Assembly: GCF_014898055.3 (NCBI RefSeq)
Contig: NW_023601104.1
Coordinates: forward strand, 42,410,210 to 42,474,209
From: Talpa occidentalis
Lineage: Eukaryota; Chordata; Mammalia; Eulipotyphla; Talpidae
DNA length: 64,000 nt
Direction of reading: 5' to 3'
Shown in pieces: positions 20,480 through 33,299 of this stretch. Below the pieces are notes generated by a model that saw nothing but the letters and a program-made list of their open reading frames with translations, made no database searches and was not told where the DNA came from. A program made the translations under genes and the position numbers. Numbering within the stretch: position 1 is the first letter of the stretch; the number at the start of each line of letters is the position of its first letter.

Positions 20480-22980
20480 AACCTAACAGTTTCAATAAAA
20501 AAGAGGGAAGCAGTGGAGTCTCCTGAAATACATAGTCAAGAGCCTGGCCATCCATCATGTGTTGGTGAGTTCAGACAAGCAGAAACTTCTGGGGGTGGGT
20601 GAGGAACAGAGACTCCACTTGAGGTCGTGTGTGGGCCAGGCCAGGTTCATCCTAAGGTCAGTGTTGCTCTGAACTTGTTGCTAGGTCAAAGGTGTAAGGT
20701 CCCTGTATGAAAGTAGTTTTGGGAATAGAGGCAGAGTCTGAGCAGGAAAACAACTTTGTCAGTCGTTCTGAGTGCTCCAGGTCACTCCTGTCACTGGCTG
20801 AGGTACCTGGGGCTCAGTGAATGTGTGATGTGGGCTAAGGTTCTGACCCCGAGGCCCCACCTCTAGTGAGGACCCCAAGTCTCTGCACAGGCGCTTGAGC
20901 ACTGTCAGCTGTTGCCTGGAAAGATTTCAAGGTGTGAATGTAGTTGGGATACACGTGATCACCATACAGTTTACATTACTTCTCTGTGTTCTTCTAATTT
21001 AATACGGATTTGAGAAGACTGCTGGACTTGTATCTCAGTCTGTACATAATGGTATGTTTCTTTGCAGCTCTGAAACACCATTCGACAGATTAGGAAATGT
21101 GAAGTGTCTTCTCATTCTCATTCCTGTCTTTCTTTTCTGTACACAGGTACATGAGGACATTTCAATTTTGAATCTCCTTGGAATACATCCATCCCCATAG
21201 AGTTTACATTACAGTACATTGCGTTACTCTGTCTACTTTCTTAAGTTAACATAGATGGGTGAAGATCACGATCTTTGAAAGTGGACATCATTTTTCTTTT
21301 GCATCTCCTGATGACCTATTCCCAGAGCTGAAACATGTAAAGTGTCCTCTCATTCTCGTTGCTGTCCCCGGTGTGACTGTGTGTTAATGGCTTGTCACTG
21401 TCCTGCTCTTTTGATGGTTTTGTCTCTCCCCATCCCCAACTTGCAAACCCCAAGTGTATTCAGCAAAGTTGGGGTGGCTTATTAAGTGTCTGTGTTGGGC
21501 ACATTGAATTAAGTACCCAGTAGATCATATTTGTGAAATTTTGGCAACTTAGAAAGTCAATGATGTAGCATATAATTTTGACTTAGAGCCGTTGGTTATC
21601 ATTTGAAGGCATCTTGTCACAAACCTCGAGGGTTTTCACAATTTCCATAGATGACATCTAATCTTCTGGGCAGCGTTATCATTTTTTCTGATAGAGAATT
21701 TTCCTTGAACTCATGGGACACAACCTGGGGCTCCCCCTCCACCCCACAGGCTCCATCAGAGGATGGCGGGAGGGACCATTCACAGGCTTAGGCCCATCCT
21801 GGGGCAGGCATGTGTGCGTGTGACACCGGCCCAGCTCCTGAGCGCCCTGTGTCAGCTGCCCCTGCCTGCTCCTGATTCAGCTGCTCTGACCTGGGACAGA
21901 GGCCTGGGCTTGAGCTTAGTAAACGCGTCGGGAGATCAGCTGGTCTCTGGTCTTCATGAATGAATTTGTAATTTCTCTGTACTTTTCAGTAAATAGAAAG
22001 AAAAAATTGGAAAGTGCATGAAGCCCGGAGAATTGGAATAATGCACAGATGTATAGTATGAGCCCAAGAAGATGCGGGAGAATGAAGGAGTGAAAGTATG
22101 GAGGCAACAATGACTGGAAAGTTTCAATTTTCATGGAACAAACCCAAACCATTAATGTGGACATTAGGAAGCTTAATGATCTCAAAGCAGGACAAGGGTC
22201 ATGGAAATGGGCAGGATTCCCTCCACCCCGGACAACAGGGCAGAAAAGTGATTAAAGATACAGTCGCTGAAAATATCTCCACTTAGTAGGAACAAACAAA
22301 CAACAGACAAGCAAACAGACCTAAACCATCAGTGTAGACACCCAGACAGCTCTGAGAACTCAGAGTGGGACAAAGGAGCATGAAATGGGAAGGGTCCCCC
22401 ACCCCCGCCCTTTACACCCAGAGCTCCTCCTCCCAGTCCAGCTGCGCCCCTTCAGGTGCCCCACTGGGCCCAGCTCACACGAGGGCTTCTGCCTCAGGGT
22501 CACGTTCACAGCGGGAGGGTGAGGTGGAGATACCAGGGGTTGAACAGAGACAGACACGGTGCCTTTTCTCCTTGCAGACACCCTAGTAGCTGAAGGATAT
22601 GTTGCTCCAAGCAGGCCTGGCGAGTGCAAGGAGGTCGCTGCCCACTTTCTTCAACAACTTCTCGACCATGAGCACTTAGTTCCTTTGGGGCACAGAGGAA
22701 TCTTGCATTTTTGTGACTACATGTTATTGTGGTAAAGTACACAGGACATCAGCTTTACCCATCACCATGATGCGGTGAACAGTGTGGGGGCACGATGTCC
22801 ACACCCCTTGTCCTGTCACCACCTGCACCTACACCCCCGAACTTCCTCTTCTTCCCAAAGGGAGTCTCTGAGCCCCTTCAGGTGTAATCCCCATTGTCCT
22901 CTGCCCCACCCTGGGGAGATGGCCTGCTGCTCAGTGTCTGTAGTGTGGAGAGTCCTCCATATACACAAGCATCGCCCATG
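20480..22980. repeat. Duplicated 5' flank of protease gene, copy A
   Basis: 20,500-20,640 and 21,615-22,980 match the 5' flank of the granzyme B-like gene (33,300-33,440 and 33,715-34,830). 20,978-21,905 also matches 24,002-24,920. These alignments tie the region to protease-gene duplication. No exons are seen inside. Confidence 0.8.
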
Positions 22981-23847
22981 TCCCTGTCTTAGGCCTTACG
23001 CCTACTTGTCAGTGGGACGTGACTGGGTCTGGGGCGAACGCTGTGGGCACACAGCCTGGAGGGCGCATGTAAGACAGAGTGAGGGTGGGAGGGCAGGAGG
23101 CCACACACCAGCTGCCTGATGTGTCCTTTGCCGCCAGCCTCAAAATGAACCGAGGTCCTCCCACCGTCTCCTGAATGTGCTCTGGTGGGATGAGAGGCCT
23201 GGCCTTCCATTTTAGGATATTTTGCAGATAATGAAGGAGCTGAGAAGCCAGAGTCTCCATCTAGGGGTACTGATGTCCTCAGGGCAACTGAGAGAGGTTT
23301 GAAGCTTGCTGAGCACCTGTGTCCTTGTTCCTAAGAAAGAACAGCCCCAGTGAAGAGTGAATGTCCTCACAGGCGTCCCTCTGTGTCCTTGCTATAACAC
23401 TCACTGTCCAGGACAATAGTGGATGCAGCAGCAAGTGTGAGTCACACCACAATTTTTGATTTTCATTGTAGCCGCTCACTAGTAGGGAGAGTGTCTGCAC
23501 ACACTGGGCAGATACCCTCTGCCCACACTGCTCACAGTGTTTGCCCATACTGCCACACAGAGCCCCTCTACCTGAGAGTTTGGCTCAGCCTGAACCATGA
23601 GGAGGATCCTATGGGGATTCAGTCAGAAAGTCCCAGCACTGAACTCTGAGGACAATTTCCCCAAGAGGTAGAAAGGATATGTGTTTGCGATAGACCATCT
23701 AGAAGACCTGGCATTAGTCTCCAGTACCCCAACTTCTCACGACATGGTCCCCCATGTCCTGCCCAGTCCAGGTATGGTCTAGTAACCAACCTGAACACTT
23801 GGACCCCGAGCAGCGAAAACTCTGGACTCCTGTCCATCCTGTGTCAG

Positions 23848-24001
23848 GCGAAGTACACTGCTGAGGGGAGCAGCGGGCGGCAGGAGAGGTCTGCGCGTCA
23901 TGTGGGACTGTCGCTGGTGGCCGGGGATCGAACTGGCGCTGCAGAGGCTGCGGGTAGCTTCGCAGCCCAGCACTCAACCACTGGGCCAACAGGGGAGGCC
24001 C
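23848..24001 (-). mobile_element. tRNA-derived SINE fragment, antisense (head half only)
   Basis: cgaagtacactgctgagggg to ...caacaggggaggccct is the 5' half of an antisense SINE of the gttgagcgct subfamily. The tail is missing. Its right edge is exactly where similarity to 20,978 onwards begins, so the break may be linked to the rearrangement. Confidence 0.8.
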
Positions 24002-25200
24002 TACTTCTCTGTGTTCTTCTAATTTAATATGGATTTGAGAAGACTGCTGGAATTGTATCTCAGTCTGTACATAATGGTATGTTCCTTTGCAGCTCTGAAA
24101 CACCATTCCCCAGATTAGGAAATGTGAAGTGTCTTCTCATTCTCATTCCTGTCCTTTCCTGTACACAGGTGCATGAGGACATTTCAATTTTGAATCTCCT
24201 TGGAATACAAGGTAGCCCCAATTTTACATTACAGTACATTGTGTTACTCTGTCTACTTTCTTAAGTTAACATAGATGGGTGAAGATCACGATCTTTGAAA
24301 GTGGACATCATTTGTCTTTTGCATCTCCTGACGACCTATTCCCAGAGCTGAAACATGTAAAGTGTCTTCTCATTCTCCTTCCTTTCCCAGTTGTGACTTG
24401 TGTTAATGGCTGGTCATGTCCTGTTCTTTTGATAGCTTTTGTCTCTCCTACCACCAACTTGCACACCTCAATTGTGTTCAGCAATGTTGTGAGTCAGTAA
24501 GTAACTGTGTTGGGCACATTGAGTTAAGAACCCAGTAGACTGTATTTATGAAATTTTGGCATCTTAGATAATCAATGATTAGCATATAATTTTGACCTCG
24601 AGCCGTTGGTTATCATTTGAAGGCATCTTGTCACAAACCACGAGGGTTTTCACAATTTCTATATTGACATCTAATCTGCTGGGCAGCGCTATCATTTTTT
24701 CTGATAGAGAATTTTCTCGAACTCTTGGGACATGATCTGGGGTTCCCACTCCACCCCACAGGCTCTTCAGGGGAAGGTGGGAGGAACCACTCACATGGTT
24801 AGGCCCATCCTGCAGGGCAGACATGTGTGCATGTAACACTGGCCCAGCTCCTGAGCACCCTGTCTCAGTTGCCCCCGCCTGCCCATGATTCAGCTGCTGT
24901 GACCTGGGACAGAGGCCCGGTGACCTGAGACATGCCCCGGAGCTGTTGTACTGCGGTCAACATAGCGGCTTGGTGATGTTGACATGAATGATTTTGTAAA
25001 CCTTTGATTCTCTGGTGAAATGAGAGAAAAAATAGGGAAACTAACCTCAGAGATGTAGGACACTAAATTCATGTATGTGTAATGGGAATCCTGGAAAAAG
25101 AGGCAGGAGAGCAGAGTAGAAAAATTTATTGAGGAAGCAATGGCTGAGAATTTCTGAATTGTTGAAACCACCCTCCCACCCATCCAACACATGAATGAAG
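24002..25200. repeat. Duplicated 5' flank of protease gene, copy B
   Basis: 24,002-24,920 repeats 20,978-21,905 at high identity (for example cagctctgaaacaccattc, cttaagttaacatagatggg). No protease exons lie beside it, so this is probably all that remains of a further lost gene copy. Confidence 0.8.
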
Positions 25201-25429
25201 ATACACCAGGAGCTCAGCTAACTCTGTGTAGGAAAAAGTCCATCAAAGACATAATGGGCAGGATTCCCCTCTACCTCCTTCCTCTAAGTGGACCACAGGA
25301 CAGTCACCACGATGTGGTGCAGAAAGCTTCAGAGGACTTGGAATTCACAAGGATACCAGGAATATATTAGGTTTTCCCAAAGGAGCTTAGACTTGTGTGA
25401 AGACTTCTGTGCAGAAGTTAAACACACTC

Positions 25430-25605
25430 TGCAGCTGCTGCAGTGTGGATCCCGGTTCCACTGCTGCCCAAACGCAGCACCCTGGGAAAGGTGCTTATGC
25501 AGGCTGTGCCTCAGTTTCTCCAACTATAAAATGGCAATAATACTATCCAACCTCTTGGGATCACTGTAGGAGTAAGGAAATTTGTTTAAAGCAGTACCTG
25601 ATGTA
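25430..25605 (+). repeat. MIR-like ancient SINE
   Basis: tgcctcagtttctccaac tataaaatggcaataat is a typical MIR core and tail, preceded by a degraded MIR head. Confidence 0.7.
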
Positions 25606-26029
25606 AGATACATACCTGCCTATCCTGTTTGCTCATCCTGACCTCATTCCCGCCACAGGGAGCACACAGTGGCTCACAGCTCACCTCAGTGGGGTGCTGG
25701 TCTCCCCAAGGCTGCTGTGAGAGAGGAAGTCAGAGGACAGGAGGGAGGCCTTGTCCTCTTCAGCCTCAATCTATCAACACACATCTCCTCACCTGCACAC
25801 AATCTCCATATAGGTGTGAGAGGAGAAAGGAGAAAGGATAGAAAGAGAGGAGGTTCATATGGGGCAGGAGAAGAACAGAATGGACAGGACTTCATTTTTA
25901 GTTTCTTCAGAATCACACTCCAGGTGAGGTGGTGGCTGTCTTCTTCTTTTCTCCCCCCCTTTTCTACATCTTGTTTTACCCAAAGATGCCAAGTTTCTGT
26001 GAGGCAAATTATTTCTGATTAATGCTGCA

Positions 26030-26560
26030 TTTCTTTTCTATCACTGGTTAACACATCACCACAAATTTGGCAGCTTAAAATAACACCCATTGATTACCTC
26101 ATAATAAACGGTCAGAAGTCTGGCACACAAGAGTGCTGTCTACTCAGGTCTCCAAAGGCCCAAGTCATGGTGTCTGCCAGGCTGGGCTCTCATAGTGGGG
26201 TGGGGGAGGGTGCAGGAAAGGAGTCAGCTGCCAAGCTCCCTAGGACTCTGTTCCTGGAAGTGGGGACCTCACTTCCCATTTTCTTGCTGGCTATAAGTGA
26301 GGGGCAGCTCTCAATTCTAGAAGCACCTTCATTCCTTGCCATATGTCTCCTCCTCGTGCCAGCAATGGTGGGTCACACTCTCCTTAGCCTAAGGGCTTTT
26401 ATGATTTCCTCTGCTGCAATCAGCTGGAGAAAACTCTGCTTTGAAACGTACATGTGACTTTTTGTAATAGAAGTTCAGGCAAAGACAGAAGTAAATTCAT
26501 AATCACAGACCCCAGCCACATTCACAGAGGAGGGGATTCAATAAGATTGAGGCTCACAGG
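26030..26560. repeat. MLT1-like (ERVL-MaLR) ancient LTR fragment
   Basis: cacaaatttggcagcttaaa ataacaccc, followed by ggtcagaagtctgg and ccaaagg...gtcatggtgtctgcc, matches my recollection of MLT1 LTRs. The assignment is by memory of the consensus. From 26,560 to 29,270 I recognise no gene. Confidence 0.4.
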
Positions 26561-29274
26561 GGATTTTAGGATCCATCTACTGCAGAGAGTGACAATCACA
26601 AGCTTTTAAATGGAATGCAGGAGAAACTGGAGAGACAATTCAGGGTCACCTGAGGAATGGAATGTGGGATGTTAACCTCCTGGGAGGTTAGACCTTCTCT
26701 CTTTCAGGTTCAAAATGACCTCAAGGGCTCCTAAACCCAGGAAACTTGAACCCCAGCCCATTTAGAAGGCGGCGCACGACCTTGATAGAGCCAGAGACTG
26801 CAGAAGGGTGGGCAGGGCAGGGACTTGGTCTGACCTGGGAGGCCATGACACGGTGGCCCAGGCCTTAGGAGTCACCGGGTGTCAGCACAAGTCAGGACCC
26901 TCAACAGGCATTCAGTGGATTAAGAAAAGGAGTATTGTCTTTCCCTTGGCCTTCTCTGAGAAATTTGTAGATAGGATCAGCTTCCAATGGGAAAGGATAT
27001 TTGAGGCTAGTTGAAGGCAGTGAAGAGGGCATGAGTGAGAGAAGAGGGGCAGCTGGTTGCGTGAGAGCCCGTCTGATGCTGAGCATTTCTCCTCAGCTTG
27101 GGGGCCTGTGGGAGGGTCAGTTCTCATCACAGATCAGACACCAGAACCCAGAGGACTCAGGGGTCCCATTTTGGGCACCAGCTGATTAGCTTTTTCATTA
27201 CCACAATGCAGACAACAGATTTTAGCAATGCACCGTGTTCCAACTCTGTGACTTGAGGAAGGAGGAACATTAAGAACAGCCCGAGTAGTCGGATGCCCAG
27301 AGGCTGCCCAGGTTCGTGGTGAGGGGGAGGGAGAGCGGGGACTCAGTACCCCAGCCCTCTCTGCTCATGTAGGTAGCTGCTATGAGCTCACTGCTCCTTG
27401 CTGTATTTTTCTTCCCTATTGTCTCTACTGTCAGAAGCTTGTGCCAGTCGGCGCAGTAGCTCAGGTTTGGAAATCCTGGGAAATTCAGTCTGGGGTGAAC
27501 AAATAATGAGCCATCTGAGTTGGAGAAACAATGAAGGGAAAAGTAAGCTGGTGGGTCTTCATTTTGTCTATCTGAAACTTTTAAAAACTGGTCAGACCTA
27601 CACCAGCTCTCTGCAACCTTCTCCTTATTCAACATTTTAAAAGGGTAGTTGTAATATTTTTTTAAGAAACGTGTTTACCGGGTGTGAAATTTAGGTTCCA
27701 AAGCATAAAAATTAAAAATCCTCCTCTCTCCTCTGACTCCTACTCATGTTTGTGCCCTGGGCATCTCAGCGCATAAAGCGGGGGCCAACCCTGGGCAGAA
27801 TGCCCTCCCATTAAGGTGCACTCACACCCCACCCCAAGACTGGGTTCATTTAGACACCCCAGGAACCCTAGGTGCACATTTGGGGAATGTGGGCGGAAGC
27901 CGGGTGCAAGGAGGAAACCCTTCCTGTGACAGGGAGACGTTGCAAACTGCACACACTCAGGGGCCCTGCCCTGAGAATCAATTTTTTTTCTCATAAACAT
28001 TCTAACAAAAAGCAGTGATGTTGTTTGAGGTCCTACGATGTGTGTCCGGTACCTTGCCTGTGGGATTGCTCCATCCTGCACAAGTCACTGTTCTGATTAA
28101 TGCCCCCAACAGTACCCAGGGTCCTAAGGCTTCATGTTTCTGTTGTCTACTAGGTGTGAAATGGAAAATCATAGTGGTTTCTATGACCACTTCCCTGACG
28201 CATGGTGAGGTACATTAACTTTTCAAATATTTACTAGACGTTTGATCTTACTTTTCTGTGAATCATCATACCCCTTGCAGTTACATTTGAGTTGTTTTTC
28301 TTAATGATTTTCAAGAGTTTTGATATAATCTAAATTCCAGATTTTCAGCAGATAATTGTAAATATTGTCTCCCACTCAAAAGTTGTCGTTTCACTCTTAT
28401 GGTGCCTTTGGTTATTTAAACAGATGATTTAAATTTGCAAAGACTCCAATTTATCCATTTCTCCATATTGTTTCTGAGTTCCACAGATATTCTGAAAAAA
28501 AAATTAATTTTTCAGCTGCATTCTCCATTGTTCCTCATTATTCTCAGGCACCTCAAGGCCTCAGGCTGTGTGACCCCCTGAAGACAATTCCTAGAACATT
28601 AGAGAACACTTTTCCTCTTTATTCATTTGATGTGTAACTAGCAAATAGTCCTTCCACGGGAAGCTCTTTCCCCAGCCCCAAAAGAAGTAGCCTCACCTGT
28701 CCTGGGCTATCATCCTCCCCTCGGAGAACTCGCCACCATTCATAACCATGCAGTGTGTGTTTATGGGCTGATGAGGGTCTCAGTGCTCAAGAGTAGGAAC
28801 GTGGTCAGTTTCACTGCTCACCAGCTGCATCCCCAGAGCCCGCTGGGAGCCTCTCACAGGGAAAGCACTACATGGCTTGGAAGGAAGAACTGCCCAGACT
28901 AGAACTCCATCTCCGTCTGGATTGCATGAAACTCCTTCTCCGAGAGACGTTCTCTGGTGTGCCTGTGCTGTGGCTGCCCTGTCAGCTCTGAATGTGCAGG
29001 AAATAGCATCTCTGTCTGTTGATCCAAAATCTTCAGTGGTCTTCTGCTCATAAGCTTCTCATTGTGGCTACAGTAACTGTAAAGAATCAATGATTCTTTC
29101 AACACAGTAAACCCTACTGTGGTAACCTGTAGTTATAGCTGCTAATTGTAAGTTTGTGGTTATTGATGAACCGGAATGAGTTTTGAACATCGCTCATCCC
29201 CCAGGCTTTTTGAAGGAGTGGAGGTGGAAGGCAGATGGGTGTGGGTATTGGTGGAAGCTAAAGAAATGTTTAAT

Positions 29275-29400
29275 TAAAAAATATATAAAAGAATTAAGTA
29301 CCAAAGAATAAACTTATCCAAAGAGGTGAAAGACCTGTACAATGAAATCTATAAGACACTACTAAAATTAAAAAAGAAAATACAAAAATGGAAGGATGTC
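29275..29400 (+). mobile_element. LINE-1 ORF2 fragment
   Basis: ccaaagaggtgaaagacctg tacaatgaaa encodes the LINE-1 ORF2 segment [15 protein letters not shown]. It is short and broken. Confidence 0.8.
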
Positions 29401-29953
29401 CTTTAGACATGAATTAAATTATTTGACCTTGTTAAGGTGGCTGTTGTAAAAAGAAATATACAGTCTTGGCAGCTCTTCTGCCCACCAGTGACTAGCAGTG
29501 CTCTCTGTTAACCTGTCCCTTTCGGGGCAGCTCTTCCTGCCTGCTTCTGTCTGTGCAATCGTCCTTTTCTTTCCTTATACAACAAACCTACCTTTATGGA
29601 AAAAAAAAAGAAAAGAAATATACAGACACTGCAATCTGTATCAATAGTAGTTTGAAGTCTGGAAGCATAACACCTCCCTTCTTCGTTTTTCTCACAATTG
29701 CTTTGGTTACTCAGGGCCTTTGTGGTACCATACACGTTTCAGTAATGTTTGCTTTATTACCTTGAAGAAAAAGCTATTGGGATTTGGGGTGAGCAGGGGG
29801 AGAGAAAAGAGGGTAGAGGGGAACCTGGTGCACAAATGGTGTCCAGAGAAATATTCAAGGACGAGAGAGAACACAGACCCTCCCACTGGGAGATGGCCAA
29901 AGAGAGGCTCCCACAGGTAGGTACTGTGACTGCCCCAAACAAGTGACAAAGGT

Positions 29954-32786
29954 CTAAGCCGTGAGTTTCATTGTTCTGTGGATCCAGGGCACAAAGCTGG
30001 AGATCCTGGTGAAGACCCGGGGAGGCCACTTGTAGGCATAGCTGACAATGCCCTGGGCCACACCTTTACACACCAGTGGACCCCCAGAGTCCCCCTGTGG
30101 AAAGGAAAAGGACAAATCTCAGCCTCGGCCCTTTGGCCTCCCTCCTCTCAGCCTCATCATCCCTCCAGTCCTTTCTGCCTCACTCTCAGGGCTAAGGTGT
30201 CCCAGGGAAGGGACTGAATGGTCATCAATCACCAGGCCTTGATTGTAGGGGGATGAGCAGCATCCAGACCTGTGTGACTCCCCCCACCATTGCCGATGCT
30301 GGCTGTGTCCCCCTCAGCTCAACCCAGGCCTAGGCTCCTTCTTGTTGGCCCAGGACAAAGGCCCAGAGGTTGATGGAGGGAGAACCTGGCCCTATGTTGG
30401 GAAGAACGTGTCTCTACCCATGAGTGGAGCCGGCCCACTGTACATGGTGATATGGGAGAAGCCTGGTCATGCATCCCAATGTCACAGACACCCTGGGGCA
30501 AGACTGGGAAGGGGATTGTCTCCTTACATGTCCAGTGGCCTTCTTGGACTTAGGGTTTCCCACACACAGCTGGGTGGAGTTGTTGAACTTTGGCTGGAAG
30601 TTTTTCTTGCACTTCTTCTCCACCTGCACTTGTAGATCCACCTCCTGAAGTGTGTTTGAAAGTTCGCCGTCAGCCATTTTTCCCCAGCCTGCCGCGCTGC
30701 ACACCTTCCCCAGCTCCACCATGTCCTGATGACACGGCAGGGGAATGGTCTGCACGTTCCGGTTCAGTTGTGCCTTGTTTTCCAGCTGGTCAGAGGGAGA
30801 GAGGAAGTAGTTCAGGTTCTGGCCTCCAGCTGGGCTCAGGCCTGTGGGGAGGCTGCCTGTACCCACCTTCCACCCACACCTCACTGAGTCACCAAAGCCC
30901 CCTCTAATCCACTGACCTGGGATGAGCATCCAGTTGGAGGGAGGTGGGAACTCAACCATTGTGGGGTGCTCGTTCCCGTGACTTGTGCAGTTGCCCCTGC
31001 AAGTCAGCAAGACGGTACCTTCAACAGCATGATGTCATTGATATGTTTCTTAGCATTATAGGCCTGGTGGGGGAAGGCTCTGAGCACAGGGATGTCCTGC
31101 TGGGTGTTTTCCCTCTTTCTGATGTTGTGAGCTCCCAGCGTGACAGTCATATTTCTGTAAAACAAGGAGGATGTGAAGTCAGGAGCTTCAGCGCAGTCTC
31201 TGGAGGGCAGGTTGAAGTGCAGCCTCTAGACCCCCAGCTGAGTAGACTGGAAATAGGGGAGGGTGGGTGTTCCCCTTCCTTGCTGTGCAGAGGCGATCCA
31301 GGCTGTGATAGTACTTCGGTAGCCCCCCCTCCCACTGATGCTCCAGGAACCCCATACTCGTTCTGCCTGGCACTCAGGACACAGGGCTCCTCTGTGTGCT
31401 CCGTGGGCTCAGGAACCTTCCTGATTGCCTGGGGCCATGTAGGTGGTCCTAGGAAACGAGGCTTCGTTTGTTCTCCTCACCTTCCATTGCAATGAGCTGC
31501 TGTCAACACGAAGTTGTCTTGTACCAGGAAACCCCCACATTGGTACCGACGACCATTTTTTTTCCCATAGGAACTCACAAATGCCATGTAGGGCCGGGAG
31601 TGTGGTTTGGCCTCTCCCCTGAAAAAAAATTCCTTGGATCTCCTTGCCCACAGAGGAAAAAAACAAAAAGAGGACAGGAACTGCCTGATGGCCTAAAACA
31701 ACAAATGGGATGGTCCACCATGGAGGTCTTCAGGGACCCGTCACCCTGGGATACAGACGTAGGGACCCTGGGTAGCATTGGGAGCAGTGTGAGTATTTCC
31801 TTGCCCAGTTCTCAGTTTCTTGTGTAGAGAGAGGAACTTAACCCTATTGTGAATAATCCTCAAATACAAGGATCTGTGTTCAAGGTAGAACATTCAGAAG
31901 ACCTGAAAGTAGTTTTTCTCCCCCCAGTATCTCAGGCCTTGTGTCCTGCCTACTCCAGGCTTGGTCTACTTAAAGACCTGAGCAACTGAACCCTGTGCAG
32001 CAAAATTGCAGGTTTCCTTATCCGCATCCTGAGTCAGGCACTTAGAAATATCCCAAAAAGTTTTGCTGGGGACACAGGAACAGTGTCCAAATTTGCTTTT
32101 ATCAGCAGTAGGTAGGCGTGATCTTAAGGCGATAGAAGCCAGCACCGCTTTATCTGTCTTCCGTACTGACCTCAGGTACTAGAGGGCAATTAGATAGGAC
32201 CGGAAATCAGAGTGAGATGGGGAAGGGGTGGGTAGGAGACAGTGTCCATTAGTGCCTGGGACACTACGGCCACACTGTCATGGCTCACTCAGGTTCTGGG
32301 TTTGGCCTGGTGGAGCTCAGTGGCCTGCAACACGGGGACAGCAGGAAAGAGCACATGCGGCACTTAGCCCAAGCGAGCTTTCTCATCTTGTCCAGATGAC
32401 AGTTCCAGAGATAGATAACTTTGCAGAAAGGAAAATTTTATGAATTTCAGCCTTCCCCCTCCACAAGCACCTGCACCGTCCTAGTAATTGGTCCCTGTTC
32501 AGGTGACAGGAGTGAGAGCCATGAAAGGGAGATGACACCCCAGGTCTCGTGGGAGTAGTTTCCTTTGCTGGAATTTCTGTTCTGTATATTCAGACAGGTC
32601 TGGGTTTCACCAAGTTTCTGGGAGTGGACTGAGCGAGGAAGGCTCACACGAGCCTCAGTGGACACTATGGAAGTGTCACAAGTGGGCTAAACCTGTATGT
32701 GGAGGTGGAGCTGAGAATAAAGGGTCACTTACCTCCTTCAACCCCGGAGAGCAGACACTGGCCAACAACGACAGGAAGGGCAGCAT
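29954..32786 (-). pseudogene. GZMB: Granzyme B-like gene with 16-nt deletion in exon 2
   Basis: Five exons in standard order: 32,786-32,733, 31,618-31,481, 31,154-31,019, 30,785-30,528 and 30,094-29,954. Exon 1 gives a signal peptide (MLPFLSLLASVCSPGLKE). Exons 3-5 are open, with catalytic Asp in NDIMLLK and Ser in GDSGGP, and end MKLTA. PPRVF places Arg at chymotrypsin position 226, the hallmark of Asp-cleaving granzyme B. Exon 2 keeps the catalytic His (TAAHC). At its start GGGAG runs straight into AGGCC, 16 nt shorter than the intact paralogue. That removes the IIGG activation terminus and shifts the frame: from either possible exon 1 phase, translation misses the protease frame. It is therefore probably non-functional. 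A sequencing or assembly error is the main alternative. Confidence 0.82.
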
Positions 32787-32837
32787 CTTTCTTAAAAAGG
32801 GTGATCAAGTCTGTGTGGGGCCTGATTTTCCCCTCAG

Positions 32838-32850
32838 GTTTTAAATAGTA
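32838..32850 (-). promoter_or_regulatory. Possible TATA box of granzyme B-like gene
   Basis: On the minus strand ctatttaaaacc lies about 55-60 bases upstream of the start codon, a plausible TATA position for a granzyme with a short leader. Weak, motif-only evidence. Confidence 0.4.
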
Positions 32851-33299
32851 GACGTGAAGTCAGAGGGAAGACTCAGAGACCACACACTTCCTGCTTTTGC
32901 TGATTCTCAAGGCACGTGCTATGCCCTCATGGCTCTTTGGTTCACTCAGAAAGGTCTGTGTACTGAGGGTTTAGAAGAACCACAATCCATATGCATTGGT
33001 AGGGGGTCACATTCGAGTGGAAAAAATCGTGACTCTTAAGAGAGGAAGGGGCTCTGGGAAACTTGGGAATTACTAGGCTGAATGCTGTCTCCTTACCCTA
33101 TGGCAGACCCTCCAGAGATTGAATGTGACCCCCCATGCCTGAGTCTGTGATGAGGTGGGTAACTGTCTGCTTCTTTACACAGCAAGTGTCTGCTCAATCT
33201 GACTCTGTGGAGCTTCTCTGGTGATAGCCCAAGTGTTTCATTTTTTGGTTATTGGAGTTTATTTTGTTTCTTTTTTTCTCCTGTACTATACAAAAGTAC

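Noticed and set aside
20978..24920. CRISPR-like or other array
   Set aside because: The repetition is two large diverged paralogous segments, not short regularly spaced repeats, and the genome is mammalian.
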